This document shows, piece by piece, positions 26,104-35,500 of a DNA stretch of 64,000 bases. Positions within the stretch are counted from its first letter, which is position 1. Every line of letters starts with the position of its first letter. Made by a program: the position numbers and the translations under genes. The notes below the pieces were generated by a model. The model was given only the letters and a program-made list of their open reading frames with translations. It was not told where the DNA came from and did not search any database. The stretch is from an uncultured Anaeroplasmataceae bacterium (GTDB taxonomy: Bacteria > Bacillota_I > Bacilli_A > Acholeplasmatales > Anaeroplasmataceae), in assembly GCA_910579215.1 (NCBI GenBank), contig CAJTTN010000001.1, positions 186,001 to 250,000 of the forward strand, given 5' to 3'.

Positions 26104-29100
26104 ATGGCTTTTCCAGAAGCAATTTTAGTACTTCAGGAAGAATTTTATAAAATCATACAGGGCTTTTCTATTATTGATGAAAACGATCCTATGACATCTG
26201 AAAAGCTCCTTACTCTAAAACAATGGATGGATTCCTATACTGCTACTGTAAAGGAAGCCATATCTAAGCATGAAAAATATTTAGATGAGCATCAAAAAAG
26301 AAATAAATCCTTTCTTTTAAAGTATCAGCAAAAAATTAAAACCTTGAGTGATTCCTTAAACAAAAATTTAAAGAATATTACAAGAGACCATATTGAGGCT
26401 TGTCAAAAATTAAAACAAAAAATAGAGGTAGCAAAAAAGGATACCAATTATAGAATTGAACAGTTAGAAGTCGAGCTAGAATATTTTCTTGCTACTTCTG
26501 ACCAAAATAAAATTATATTAAACAATGATTATATTGAGGCTAAAAAGAGATTTGACTATCATCGAGAGGAAGCTAAGGAGTCTTATTTAGAGATTGTTAA
26601 AAAGAATAACAAGATTTTAACCAATATTAAGGAAGAAATTATACAAAATTATGAAAGTAATCGTGTGGAAATAGTAAAAAATCAAGCAGAGGAATTAGAG
26701 CGATTACAAAAAACTTTAGAACAGCAGGAGTCTGAATTGGCTTCCATTACTGCCATTTTAGAAAATGAGAGAAGCAACATGAAGGAAAAATATCGTCATG
26801 AAAGTGCGAATCTTAATGACAATATAAAAAGAATTTCTGAAGAAAAAAATAAACTCATTGATAAAGCTAGAGGCCAATATACAAAATCTATGAGTGATGC
26901 AAATATAGAAAAAGAGAATAAAAAGGTGCAATATCAGACGCAAGCCCAAGCATTATTAAAAGAGTTTGTTACGAAAATCAATATAATAGATGAAAATACC
27001 TCTGTAATTCGAAAGGATTTTGATAGAAAAATTAAACAAATCAAAAGAGAATATTATTCAGATGTATTTATAAAAACTAAGGAGTTTCATAAGCAATTAG
27101 AACAAATCTATACAAGCTCTTCTTCTCCTTTCGATAAGTATACTCATCATCTCATTAGATTCAAGAATAAGCAGCATCAATTTAATATTCATATGGCAAA
27201 GAAGGAAAAGGAGCTTTTATTGTTAGAGCTTTCTAAGGATAACACTATAAAAATCCTTAATAATCGCTATGATAAAAATTTCTTAGAAATTGATAAAAAC
27301 TATGCAATTAAAAGCTTAACTGATCAAGAACAATTTGACAATAAATATTATCAGGAAAATGATAATATTTTTGAAAATGATTTTAATTATACTGTTAAGG
27401 CTGCCAATTATCGTTTTTCTCAGCAAGCAAATTTATTGCGCTGTCAATCTCAAATTAGAACAAAGCTATTAGAGCGTAATTTTGATGGAATTAGTGCAAA
27501 TTATTATAAAAAAATTGAGGCAATTCAAAGTAAGATTATGGCTAGTAAGGTAACTATCGATATTACAAAGCGTTTAAATCAGACGCTTCTTTCCTATTTA
27601 GAGGAAACCTATCATGCTCGCTTACATCTAGAGGAAACCTCAAGCCTATTAGAAATTGAGAAAAATAAACTGTTAAAGGGATATAATCAGTCTCAATATG
27701 AGCACAATATTAGTAACATTAGTCTTGCTAAGGATTATGGCTTTAAGAAGATAGAATTAGAAAATCAAAAGGCTACAGATAATAAAGACTTAAGAATTAT
27801 ACTAGAAAATCTTATCTTAGATAAAAACTGTGCATCTACTGCTTTCTCTATTAAAAAGGAAGAGCTCAACGAAAATTTTGCTAAAATTAAAACACAAATT
27901 ATTAATAATAATGATTTGAAGGTATCAAAAGAAGCCTATATAACGAATTTATTAGAAAATGATATACATTATTTAGAACAAATTATGATTTCCTTTACAC
28001 ATCTATTTGATGATTTAAAAAAATCCTATCAAACTATGCTTAAAGCAATTTTAGAAGAAACAAATATTGATGAAAATAATTATCATTATATCTCCTCTAT
28101 TATAAATTCTATCCTGAAGCTTTATATTGACTTTTATAAAAATATGATAGTGGAGATTTCTTCTATTATATTAGATACCTTACATAATAAAATGAATTAT
28201 ATTTATGAATTTAAATATAAAGAATCTCTAGATGCCTTAGAAGAACAGCATACAAAGGATGTAGAATATATCAATGCTAAGAAAAATGAAATCGTAGATA
28301 AGATTGATAGTGCTGATAAAACGATAGAGAATTTTAGACAAAAGATTTTTACTTTAATCAATGATAATGAAATGCTAATCTATAACACACAGGTCAAAAA
28401 GAAAAAATTAGATCCTGCAATGCAAATTACATTGAAACAAACAGAGCTAAAGATTAAGGATTATAAAGAGAAAATCGAAGACTTTAATCAAATGAATCGT
28501 ATGCATAGTGATGATTTAATTGAGCTAAATCAAAAGCTATTAAAATTGAATCATGATTATAAGATAGAGCTTCAAAAAATCCAAAAGATGATTAAGACAG
28601 ATATCTATATTTATCGACAGTATCAGAGTAATTTAGAAAAAGCTATCAAGCATCCTATGATAAATTTTGATCATATGCAAGATAAATTACAGCATTCTGT
28701 GCATGCTAAAGCTTTTCAAAAAAATTTGCATTGCTTTAAGAAAAGCTTAGATTCTTCTATCAACTCAACCAAGACTATCCTCTTACAAACCTATAATCAG
28801 TTTGTAAGAGCCTCAACTAAAGATACTGAAAAAAGAGAATTGGCTTGTACGATTGATTTTAAGAATGATGTCAATTCATTTAATGAAAAATATAATAAGG
28901 CTACATTAGATTATTTATCAGAATACCATACAAGTATTGCAGCGCATGAAAAAAAGATTGTGGAACAAACTTCTTTATTAGAACAAATGATGAAAATCTA
29001 TAATCGTAAATTGGAGTTAGCAAAAGAAAATTTCCAAAATGATAGTAATACTTTAGAATTTATTCAACAGCAGATTACTAATGAGTTTTATATGTCCTAC

Positions 29101-29550
29101 TATGCACTTGATGACAATCACCAAAAAATAATTCAATTTCATCAAAATCTTAATTTGAAAAAGAAGGAAGAGTATCAATTGAATAAGGATAATTTAAATA
29201 AGGAGCGTAGTGATAAATTTAATGATCTCAATGCAAAGCTTAAAACCTTTATAAAAATTAAAAATGAAGAAATTGAGCACCTACCTATTGCATTCAAATT
29301 TAATTCTAAGCTGTTAAATCGAGAAACAAAAAAGAAAAATATAGAGCTTCATGAGGATCTTAAGCAGGCTAAGACAGATTACACGAATCAAAATAAGCAT
29401 ATTGAAAAAAATATGAAAAATCTAAGAAACCATTTGTCTCAGGATCAATTTCAAAATGAAGTTAATCAAAAGCGTAGTATCCTAAAAGAAAAGAAAAATA
29501 ATACCATCAATTTGAAACAATCTCTTCGAGGTATAAAAATTAATTTATAA
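26104..29550 (+). CDS. Giant coiled-coil protein of unknown function
   Basis: 1148 residues from ATG 26104, which lies 9 bp after AAAGGAG; an in-frame ATG three codons earlier touches that site. I recognise no family. Nearly the whole chain is charged, heptad-rich helix with many Lys/Glu/Asn/Gln and few Gly, Pro or Cys; there is no signal peptide, membrane helix or ATPase motif, so it is neither an SMC protein nor a surface protein. It is cytoplasmic by inference. It has a strong vegetative promoter and its own terminator, lies opposite to all neighbours, between a LysM gene and ftsZ. A cytoskeletal or scaffold role is possible but unproven. Confidence 0.8.
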   Translation: MAFPEAILVLQEEFYKIIQGFSIIDENDPMTSEKLLTLKQWMDSYTATVKEAISKHEKYLDEHQKRNKSFLLKYQQKIKTLSDSLNKNLKNITRDHIEACQKLKQKIEVAKKDTNYRIEQLEVELEYFLATSDQNKIILNNDYIEAKKRFDYHREEAKESYLEIVKKNNKILTNIKEEIIQNYESNRVEIVKNQAEELERLQKTLEQQESELASITAILENERSNMKEKYRHESANLNDNIKRISEEKNKLIDKARGQYTKSMSDANIEKENKKVQYQTQAQALLKEFVTKINIIDENTSVIRKDFDRKIKQIKREYYSDVFIKTKEFHKQLEQIYTSSSSPFDKYTHHLIRFKNKQHQFNIHMAKKEKELLLLELSKDNTIKILNNRYDKNFLEIDKNYAIKSLTDQEQFDNKYYQENDNIFENDFNYTVKAANYRFSQQANLLRCQSQIRTKLLERNFDGISANYYKKIEAIQSKIMASKVTIDITKRLNQTLLSYLEETYHARLHLEETSSLLEIEKNKLLKGYNQSQYEHNISNISLAKDYGFKKIELENQKATDNKDLRIILENLILDKNCASTAFSIKKEELNENFAKIKTQIINNNDLKVSKEAYITNLLENDIHYLEQIMISFTHLFDDLKKSYQTMLKAILEETNIDENNYHYISSIINSILKLYIDFYKNMIVEISSIILDTLHNKMNYIYEFKYKESLDALEEQHTKDVEYINAKKNEIVDKIDSADKTIENFRQKIFTLINDNEMLIYNTQVKKKKLDPAMQITLKQTELKIKDYKEKIEDFNQMNRMHSDDLIELNQKLLKLNHDYKIELQKIQKMIKTDIYIYRQYQSNLEKAIKHPMINFDHMQDKLQHSVHAKAFQKNLHCFKKSLDSSINSTKTILLQTYNQFVRASTKDTEKRELACTIDFKNDVNSFNEKYNKATLDYLSEYHTSIAAHEKKIVEQTSLLEQMMKIYNRKLELAKENFQNDSNTLEFIQQQITNEFYMSYYALDDNHQKIIQFHQNLNLKKKEEYQLNKDNLNKERSDKFNDLNAKLKTFIKIKNEEIEHLPIAFKFNSKLLNRETKKKNIELHEDLKQAKTDYTNQNKHIEKNMKNLRNHLSQDQFQNEVNQKRSILKEKKNNTINLKQSLRGIKINL

Positions 29551-29574
29551 GCAGGCATGGACCTGCTTTTTTTT
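29550..29574 (+). terminator. Intrinsic terminator of the coiled-coil gene
   Basis: AGCAGG/CCTGCT stem with a six-base loop followed by eight T, starting at the stop codon. Confidence 0.85.
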
Positions 29575-29607
29575 AAAAAAAAGTCCAATGGAAATTTATC
29601 CATTGGA
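29572..29607 (-). terminator. Intrinsic terminator of ftsZ
   Basis: TCCAATGG/CCATTGGA stem (8 bp) followed by C and eight T on the minus strand; back-to-back with the terminator of the converging coiled-coil gene. Confidence 0.85.
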
Positions 29608-29613
29608 TTTAAA

Positions 29614-30888
29614 TTATTTCTTTAACCAAGAAGGAAATTCTTTTCGCTTTTGTACCTGCTTTAATTCATCTAAAGCTGCTTTCTCTTCTTCCTTTTTTTT
29701 CTTCTTTTCTTCTTTTAATCTTAATTTTTCCTGTCTTCTAGAGGTTTTAAAATCAAAAATAGAATCTGTTTTATCACGAGCGAAATCTTCTAAATCCTCA
29801 TCAAATTCATCATCATCCTCAAGCTCCTCATTTTGAAAATGTGAAGTCAAACCTTCGTATTCTATATTTGTTTCAGAAACATTTTTATAAATCTCTGAAG
29901 CTAATTCATCATATCCATTATTTTGTGCCTTTAGTTCATAACCTGTAGCAATAACCGTAACAATCATTTCATCGCCTAAATCATTGTTATAGGCAGTTCC
30001 ATAAATGATATTTAAATTCTTATCGCAATTATTTCGGATTTCTGCCAAGGCAACCTCTATCTCCTTAGCTGCAAGATTTTCAGAAGCTGTAAAGTTAACT
30101 ATTGCATCTGTAGCACCATCAATGGTTACCTCAAGTAAAGAGGAACGAATTGCATTTCTAGCAGCCTTTAAAGCTCGATCAGGACCTGTTGCTGCACCAA
30201 TACCCATCAAAGCAGTACCAGAATTTGCCATGACATGCTTCACATCGGCAAAGTCTACGTTGATCATTCCCGGAATGGATATAATTTCTGAAATTCCTTG
30301 AACACCCTTTCTTAAGACATTATCTGCTTCACGATAAGCCTCAAGCATAGGCGTGGATGGATCTACAATTTGTAAAAGTCGTTGATTCGGGATAACAATA
30401 AGCGTATCTACATATTCTCTAAGTGCTGTAAGTCCTGCAACTGCATTATTCATGCGCTCTGGTCCTTCAAAAAGAAAAGGCTTTGTACAGATTCCTATCG
30501 TTAGGCAATTGTTCTCTCTAGCACATTTTGCAATAACTGGAGCTGCACCTGTACCAGTTCCTCCACCCATTCCACAGGTGATAAAAACCATATCAGCATC
30601 ACTAACCATTTCTCTTATCTCGTCTTCACTTTCTAGTGCGGCAGCTCTACCTACATCTGGATTTGCTCCTGCACCATGTCCTCTAGTAGTATGACGGCCA
30701 ATTAATAGACGGTTTTTAGCTCTAGAATATTTTAAATCCTGCGCATCAGTATTTACAGCAACAAATTCAACACCGTGAACTTCGTTTTCTATCATATGGT
30801 CGATAGCGTTCTTTCCAGCACCACCAACACCTATAACCATTATTTTTGTTTTAGCTGCTTCTAATGAATCAAAATCATCGAATATCAT
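29614..30888 (-). CDS. ftsZ: Cell division protein FtsZ
   Basis: 424 residues. FtsZ is the tubulin-like GTPase that forms the division ring. Seen are GVGGAGKNA (about 19-27), NTDAQ, the GTP-binding GGGTGTGAAP (about 107-116), ERMNNA and the T7 loop NVDFADV. The core ends near residue 330. A long acidic linker (EDDDEFDEDLEDF) and a run rich in Lys/Glu follow, ending in EFPSWLKK, which corresponds to the conserved C-terminal peptide that binds membrane partners. No ftsA is adjacent; murB and murG lie just upstream. Confidence 0.97.
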   Translation of the reverse strand: MIFDDFDSLEAAKTKIMVIGVGGAGKNAIDHMIENEVHGVEFVAVNTDAQDLKYSRAKNRLLIGRHTTRGHGAGANPDVGRAAALESEDEIREMVSDADMVFITCGMGGGTGTGAAPVIAKCARENNCLTIGICTKPFLFEGPERMNNAVAGLTALREYVDTLIVIPNQRLLQIVDPSTPMLEAYREADNVLRKGVQGISEIISIPGMINVDFADVKHVMANSGTALMGIGAATGPDRALKAARNAIRSSLLEVTIDGATDAIVNFTASENLAAKEIEVALAEIRNNCDKNLNIIYGTAYNNDLGDEMIVTVIATGYELKAQNNGYDELASEIYKNVSETNIEYEGLTSHFQNEELEDDDEFDEDLEDFARDKTDSIFDFKTSRRQEKLRLKEEKKKKKEEEKAALDELKQVQKRKEFPSWLKK

Positions 30889-30929
30889 AAAAACCCCTCC
30901 ATCTAAACCATAAAAAAGCCTACTAATTT

Positions 30930-30958
30930 ATTTTACATTAAACGGCATTTTTTTTCAA
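30930..30958 (-). promoter_or_regulatory. Sigma-A promoter of ftsZ
   Basis: TTGAAA and TAAAAT on the minus strand with a 17-bp spacer, about 42 bp before the start. Confidence 0.7.
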
Positions 30959-31009
30959 TATAAAGAGATAAAAAAATAATATTTTCCCTTTTGCCAAAAA
31001 TTTCCATAA

Positions 31010-31033
31010 GAAAAAAAGATACAAGCCTGTATC
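31010..31033 (-). terminator. Intrinsic terminator after murB
   Basis: GATACA/TGTATC stem with a four-base loop and a following run of T on the minus strand, starting 2 bp after the murB stop. Confidence 0.8.
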
Positions 31034-31035
31034 CT

Positions 31036-31920
31036 TTAAATAATTGTAATTTCATAGCTTAGCAATATACCAAATTCCAATTCAGATCGTTTTTGAATTA
31101 GCTCAATCAAGCGAAGAATTTCACTACTTTTTGCATTGCCTGTATTAATGATAAAATTGGCATGCTTAGCACTTACTGCTGCATCCTCTAGATGAAATCC
31201 TCGCATTCCCAAAGCGTCTATAACCTTCCATGCTGGTATGAGAGGATTATTTTTAAAAATAGAACCCATATTTTTTGTTTCTAAGGGCTGAGATAATTTT
31301 CTTTGCTTTGCTCGTTTTTGTAATATATCAAGAGTTTTTTCCTTTTTTACCTTAAATCTAGCACTAATAATAATTCCATCAATATAATGAAAAATACTTT
31401 TTCGATATCCAAACGCACAATCCTTGTTTGGAATCGTTATCTTTTTTCCAGCACTATTTATGTATGTTACATCGATGAGATGCTTTTGTATATCCTCCTT
31501 GTAGGCACCACTATTGTTATAAATAGCGCCTCCTAATAATCCAGGTATGCCACCCAAAAAGGAAAGATCACCCCATTCCTCTAAAGCAAGATCATATGCT
31601 AGCTTACTCGTCGGATAAAATGCACTACAGGTTAGAATATTATCTTCTATACTATAGGAATAGGGAAGCTTTTTAAGCTGTATAACAATTCCTGTATACT
31701 CTCTATCACTAGCTAAAACATTGCTCCCATTTCCTAATAAAAAGAAAGAAAGCTCATGCTTTTCAATATACTGAAAGGCTTGAAGTAAGGCCTCTAAATT
31801 CTTAGGTGTATATAAGGTTCTAATTTTTCCTCCACAGCCTATGGTTGTAAGTTCTGCAAAGCGTACTCCATTTTCAATTGTTCCTAAATTATTTTTTATG
31901 ACATATTCTTCAAAGCTCAT
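31036..31920 (-). CDS. murB: UDP-N-acetylenolpyruvoylglucosamine reductase
   Basis: 294 residues. MurB is the FAD enzyme that makes UDP-N-acetylmuramic acid for peptidoglycan. The FAD-binding half shows GNGSNVLASDRE, LGGIPGLLGGAIYNNSGAY (about 123-141) and the GYRKSIF block; the C-terminal half has NMGSIFKNN and DAAVSAKHANFI. The shorter form without the extra loop fits the Firmicutes type II enzyme. It starts immediately after the murG stop, so the two are translationally coupled. Confidence 0.95.
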   Translation of the reverse strand: MSFEEYVIKNNLGTIENGVRFAELTTIGCGGKIRTLYTPKNLEALLQAFQYIEKHELSFFLLGNGSNVLASDREYTGIVIQLKKLPYSYSIEDNILTCSAFYPTSKLAYDLALEEWGDLSFLGGIPGLLGGAIYNNSGAYKEDIQKHLIDVTYINSAGKKITIPNKDCAFGYRKSIFHYIDGIIISARFKVKKEKTLDILQKRAKQRKLSQPLETKNMGSIFKNNPLIPAWKVIDALGMRGFHLEDAAVSAKHANFIINTGNAKSSEILRLIELIQKRSELEFGILLSYEITII

Positions 31921-32865
31921 TTATATCCCTAGTTCCTTTAAAATTTTCTCACAGGTATCTCGTTGTATTAAACGACTCTGTGCTTTAATCATTTCCAGTC
32001 TATACTCTGGGTTTTGTAAAATGTTATGAATGTATTGCTTTATACTATTTTCCATTTCTGCTTCCTTTAATAAGAGGGCACAGCCCTTTTGTTCAAAATA
32101 GAGGGCATTTAAATATTGATGATTTTTACTTGTTTTCATACTAGGAATTAAAATACAAGGTCTTCCAATTGAAAATATTTCATAGGTGGTTGAAGCTCCA
32201 GCTCTTGAAATGATCACTTTTGCTTGTAGCATTAAATTTGGCAAATCCTCTACATAATTAAAAATGGTTACTCCTTCTACGGATTGATAGTCCTCATAAT
32301 ACCTTCCCGCCACTAGGCATACTCGATACTTATCCTTTAAGGTATAAATCAAATCACAAAGTGGCTTAGAGCCTAAGGAACCTCCAAGAATTAAAATATC
32401 TATGGATAAATGCTTATAGCTTTGATAGGAAAGTGAATCTGTAAGGGTTGGAAGCCCCACTACTTTATACTTTTTTTTCATAGGCTCTAAAGGATAGGTT
32501 AAGAATACTTTTTTGGAAAATAAAGAAAAAATCTTGTTTGTTCTACCCATGATTACATTTTCCTCCAAAAGGTAAATGGGGATGTGATGCAAAATTCCAT
32601 ATAAAAGGACAGGAAAGCTCACATATCCTCCTGTAGAAATAATTTTATCTATCTTAGGAGGCTTTAATTTGAGCATTGCTTTTAATACGCCTATGATGTG
32701 ATTATTTTTTAAATCCATTGCAATAAAGGTAATTTGATTTTTTTTACAAAGCCTTTCCTCTAAAGAATTCTTAGCACCGATATAGCATACCTTATCTATT
32801 TTTTTTGCTAAAGCAAGCAATGGTATAATATGGCCACCCGTTTTACCTCCAGTCAAGCAAATCAT
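31921..32865 (-). CDS. murG: Undecaprenyl-PP-MurNAc-pentapeptide GlcNAc transferase
   Basis: 314 residues, shorter than the common 350-360. MurG adds GlcNAc to lipid I to give lipid II on the inner membrane face. The N-terminal G-loop reads TGGKTGGHIIP (about 5-15; usual form GGTGGHI), a second glycine loop is LGGSLGSKP, and the sugar-nucleotide site is SRAGASTTYEI (about 218-228). Missing length is spread over surface loops and not one lost domain. It is followed without a gap by murB. Confidence 0.93.
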   Translation of the reverse strand: MICLTGGKTGGHIIPLLALAKKIDKVCYIGAKNSLEERLCKKNQITFIAMDLKNNHIIGVLKAMLKLKPPKIDKIISTGGYVSFPVLLYGILHHIPIYLLEENVIMGRTNKIFSLFSKKVFLTYPLEPMKKKYKVVGLPTLTDSLSYQSYKHLSIDILILGGSLGSKPLCDLIYTLKDKYRVCLVAGRYYEDYQSVEGVTIFNYVEDLPNLMLQAKVIISRAGASTTYEIFSIGRPCILIPSMKTSKNHQYLNALYFEQKGCALLLKEAEMENSIKQYIHNILQNPEYRLEMIKAQSRLIQRDTCEKILKELGI

Positions 32866-32894
32866 CCTAAAATCACCATTTAAGCCTATGCATA

Positions 32895-32925
32895 AAAATA
32901 AAAAAAAATACCCAAAAAAGGGTAT
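32895..32925 (-). terminator. Intrinsic terminator after the aldo/keto reductase gene
   Basis: ATACCC/GGGTAT stem with a six-base loop followed by a long T run on the minus strand. Confidence 0.85.
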
Positions 32926-32928
32926 AGA

Positions 32929-34035
32929 TTAAGCTTCGAAAATAGGAATGATATCTTTTAATATTTTTCGAATAGGTAGTCCCTGTGGACAAATAGCTTC
33001 ACATTTCCCACAAGAAATACAATCAGATGCCTTTCCATGCTTATAGGTGTGAACACCATAATAATAGGTTCCATTCCAATTTGGATCTCTTAATTTCGTA
33101 TTATAATCTGCAAAAATTGCAGGGATTTGAATATTCTTTGGGCAGCCCGCAACACAATAAGCACATCCTGTACATTCTATATTTCGTTGCTGCTGAAGTA
33201 ATATTTTTACTTTTTCAATTGCACTTTTTTCTTTTGCTTCTAAAGGATGAAACTCTTTCATATAGCTTACATTATCCTGCATCTGTTCTAGGGTTGACAT
33301 ACCAGATAGAACCATAAAAATGCCATCAAAGCTTGCAGCATACCGAATCGCATAGCTAGCAGGGGATAAATCTCCTAAGGCATTAAATATATGTTTTGCC
33401 TCTAATGCTAATTGAATTAATCTTCCTCCCTTTACAGGCTCCATCACTATGATGGGCTTATGATGCTTTCTTGCTACCTCATAGCAGAGTCTGCTTTGAA
33501 TTCCAGAATCATTGTAATCTAAATAGTTAAATTGAATTTGAACAACCTCTATCTCTGGATAAGTTGTAAGTATTTCGTCTAGGACCTTTGCTTGGTCATG
33601 AAAGGAAAGTCCTACATGACGAATTTTACCTTCCTTTTTTAATGCAAACGCTGTTTCATAGGCACGAGTTGCTTTGTATTTTTCAAAATTTCTTGCATTT
33701 TGGGCATGCATTAAATAAAAATCAAAATAGGAAACGCCACATAATTCTAATTGACTTTCAAAAAAAGGACGAATATCTTCTTCAGTTTGAAAGCAATTGT
33801 CTGTAAGCTTATTGGTTAAGATATAGGAATCTCTAGGATAACGCTTTGTTAAGGCCTCTTTAATCGCAAGCTCACTCTTCCCTTGGATATATCCATGAGC
33901 TGTATCAAAATAATTGAATCCTTGAGCAAGAAATAAATCCACCATATCCTTTACCTGGTCTATGTCAACCTCATTTTCTTTCATGGGAAGTCGCATACAT
34001 CCAAAACCAAAATTTTTTTTCACTTCATTAAACAT
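32929..34035 (-). CDS. Aldo/keto reductase with C-terminal 4Fe-4S domain
   Basis: 368 residues. An aldo/keto reductase barrel (about 1-275) with FDTAHGY (the catalytic Asp and Tyr), a later catalytic-pocket MHAQN and a GLSFHDQ strand is followed by a ferredoxin-like module with two clusters of cysteines, CTGCAYCVAGCPKN and CISCGKCEAICPQG. Such proteins are widespread in anaerobic Firmicutes and are NAD(P)H-linked oxidoreductases of unknown substrate. Its own terminator follows. Iron-sulfur clusters fit the anaerobic metabolism suggested by pyruvate formate-lyase. Confidence 0.9.
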   Translation of the reverse strand: MFNEVKKNFGFGCMRLPMKENEVDIDQVKDMVDLFLAQGFNYFDTAHGYIQGKSELAIKEALTKRYPRDSYILTNKLTDNCFQTEEDIRPFFESQLELCGVSYFDFYLMHAQNARNFEKYKATRAYETAFALKKEGKIRHVGLSFHDQAKVLDEILTTYPEIEVVQIQFNYLDYNDSGIQSRLCYEVARKHHKPIIVMEPVKGGRLIQLALEAKHIFNALGDLSPASYAIRYAASFDGIFMVLSGMSTLEQMQDNVSYMKEFHPLEAKEKSAIEKVKILLQQQRNIECTGCAYCVAGCPKNIQIPAIFADYNTKLRDPNWNGTYYYGVHTYKHGKASDCISCGKCEAICPQGLPIRKILKDIIPIFEA

Positions 34036-34055
34036 TTATCTATCCCTCTTTTCTA

Positions 34056-34083
34056 TAAAAAAGAAACCAGTCTCCCGGTTTCT
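34056..34083 (-). terminator. Intrinsic terminator after the CBS-domain gene
   Basis: GAAACC/GGTTTC stem with an eight-base loop and a TTTTTT run on the minus strand, partly inside the stop codon region. Confidence 0.8.
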
Positions 34084-35482
34084 ATTCATCCTCATCCTTA
34101 CGATACTTATCAATTTCTTCTGCAGAAGCATCACGAACTACAACTTGAATCTTTTGTATTCTTCGACCATCCACTTCAGCAATAGAGATATCTAAAGCCT
34201 TAGCATAATCCTCATAATCATCTGTTTCTTCACTAGTCATCGTATAGCATGCAATATAGGTCATAGTAAATCCTACTTCAGGAATACTCTCACATTTAGC
34301 AAATAACCATCCTGCCACCTTAGAAGGTACATCCTCAGGTACATCTCCAATATGCAAGCGTTCAAATAAATCATCTACATACATATCTGCATCTACTAAA
34401 TATGTATTTTCTGCTATTTCTGTAAATAAAATATCATCTTCGCCTGCTATATCGTGCTCATCATAAATTTCTCCAACAAGCTCCTCTAAAGCATCCTCCA
34501 TAGTTACAAGACCTAATACATCGCCATATTCGCCACTAACAATAGCTATCATCGTTTTAGATCTTTGTAGCTCCATTATTAAGTCGTCAGCCTTCATTTG
34601 ACTAGAAACAAACTTGACTGGACGAATTAATTTTTTCCAAGATAATCTAGAATTTTTCACCAATGCTGGGAAGAAATCACGTACGTATAAGATACCAACA
34701 ATATGGTCCTTATCTGTTTTATATACTGGAATACGAGAATAATTAACCTCCATTAGGAATTGCTTAACCTCGTCTAAAGTCGCATTGTAATTGATAGCCA
34801 CCATATCAATTCTAGGGACCATCATATCAGCAACACTACGCTCCTTTAAATCTAAAGCATTCTTAATAATGTTTGCTTCATCATCCTCTATTGTACCGCT
34901 TTCTTCCATTTCATTAATTAAAATGTTAAATTCCTCTTCTCCAAAGGTTGCTTTATCCTCCTCAGAGCGTTTTTTAGATACTAAACGCTGTAATCCTCTA
35001 AAGCACATAACAAAAGGGAAAAAGGCCAGCTGTAAAATATAAACGATATATGCTACCTTTGTAGCCACAGCCTCTGGATTATTTTTGGCAATAGTTTTCG
35101 GTAAAATTTCTCCAAAAATCAATAGGGTTACCGTTATAATTAAGGTTGAGGCTAAGCTAACCCATTCTTCAGCAATCCCCAGTTTAATAAAGAAACCAAC
35201 AGATACTGTAGATAGCGCTGTATTAACGATATTATTTCCAATTAAAAGAGTAGTTACTGTTTTATCAAAATCCTCTGATAATTGCAATGCTTTTTTTGCA
35301 CCACTTTTTCTGTCTTCTACCAAGCTTTTTAATTTTACAACATTTGCACTTGAAAATGCTGTTTCTGACATGGAAAAAAACGCAGAAAGAAAGATGCATA
35401 CTACCATGATAATAAAAATTAATGTGTCAAATGATAAACCATTTGTCGCAGCTTCACTTAAGAAAACCGATTGTATGTCCAA
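34082..35482 (-). CDS. CNNM/CBS-domain membrane protein (hemolysin C family)
   Basis: 466 residues. A DUF21/CNNM transmembrane domain (about 15-200) with four hydrophobic segments opens with FLSAFFSMSETAFSSAN, typical of the family; two CBS domains follow (about 220-340; MVPRIDMVAI and GLVTMEDALEELVGEI) and a CorC/HlyC-type C-terminal domain (about 350-440). Relatives are magnesium or cobalt exporters, often still annotated hemolysin. It starts 18 bp after efp and is probably cotranscribed with it. Confidence 0.92.
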   Translation of the reverse strand: MDIQSVFLSEAATNGLSFDTLIFIIMVVCIFLSAFFSMSETAFSSANVVKLKSLVEDRKSGAKKALQLSEDFDKTVTTLLIGNNIVNTALSTVSVGFFIKLGIAEEWVSLASTLIITVTLLIFGEILPKTIAKNNPEAVATKVAYIVYILQLAFFPFVMCFRGLQRLVSKKRSEEDKATFGEEEFNILINEMEESGTIEDDEANIIKNALDLKERSVADMMVPRIDMVAINYNATLDEVKQFLMEVNYSRIPVYKTDKDHIVGILYVRDFFPALVKNSRLSWKKLIRPVKFVSSQMKADDLIMELQRSKTMIAIVSGEYGDVLGLVTMEDALEELVGEIYDEHDIAGEDDILFTEIAENTYLVDADMYVDDLFERLHIGDVPEDVPSKVAGWLFAKCESIPEVGFTMTYIACYTMTSEETDDYEDYAKALDISIAEVDGRRIQKIQVVVRDASAEEIDKYRKDEDE

Positions 35483-35500
35483 ATCTCTACACTCCTAAAT

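Noticed and set aside
30452..30694. Open frame on the plus strand inside ftsZ, and similar antisense frames in hsdR, queA, efp and others
   Set aside because: They lie fully inside well-supported genes, lack ribosome sites and their peptides resemble no protein family; they follow from codon bias of the real gene.
31921..32865. Truncated or broken murG
   Set aside because: The protein is short at 314 residues, but both glycine loops and the sugar-nucleotide site are present and the gene is coupled to murB, so it looks functional.
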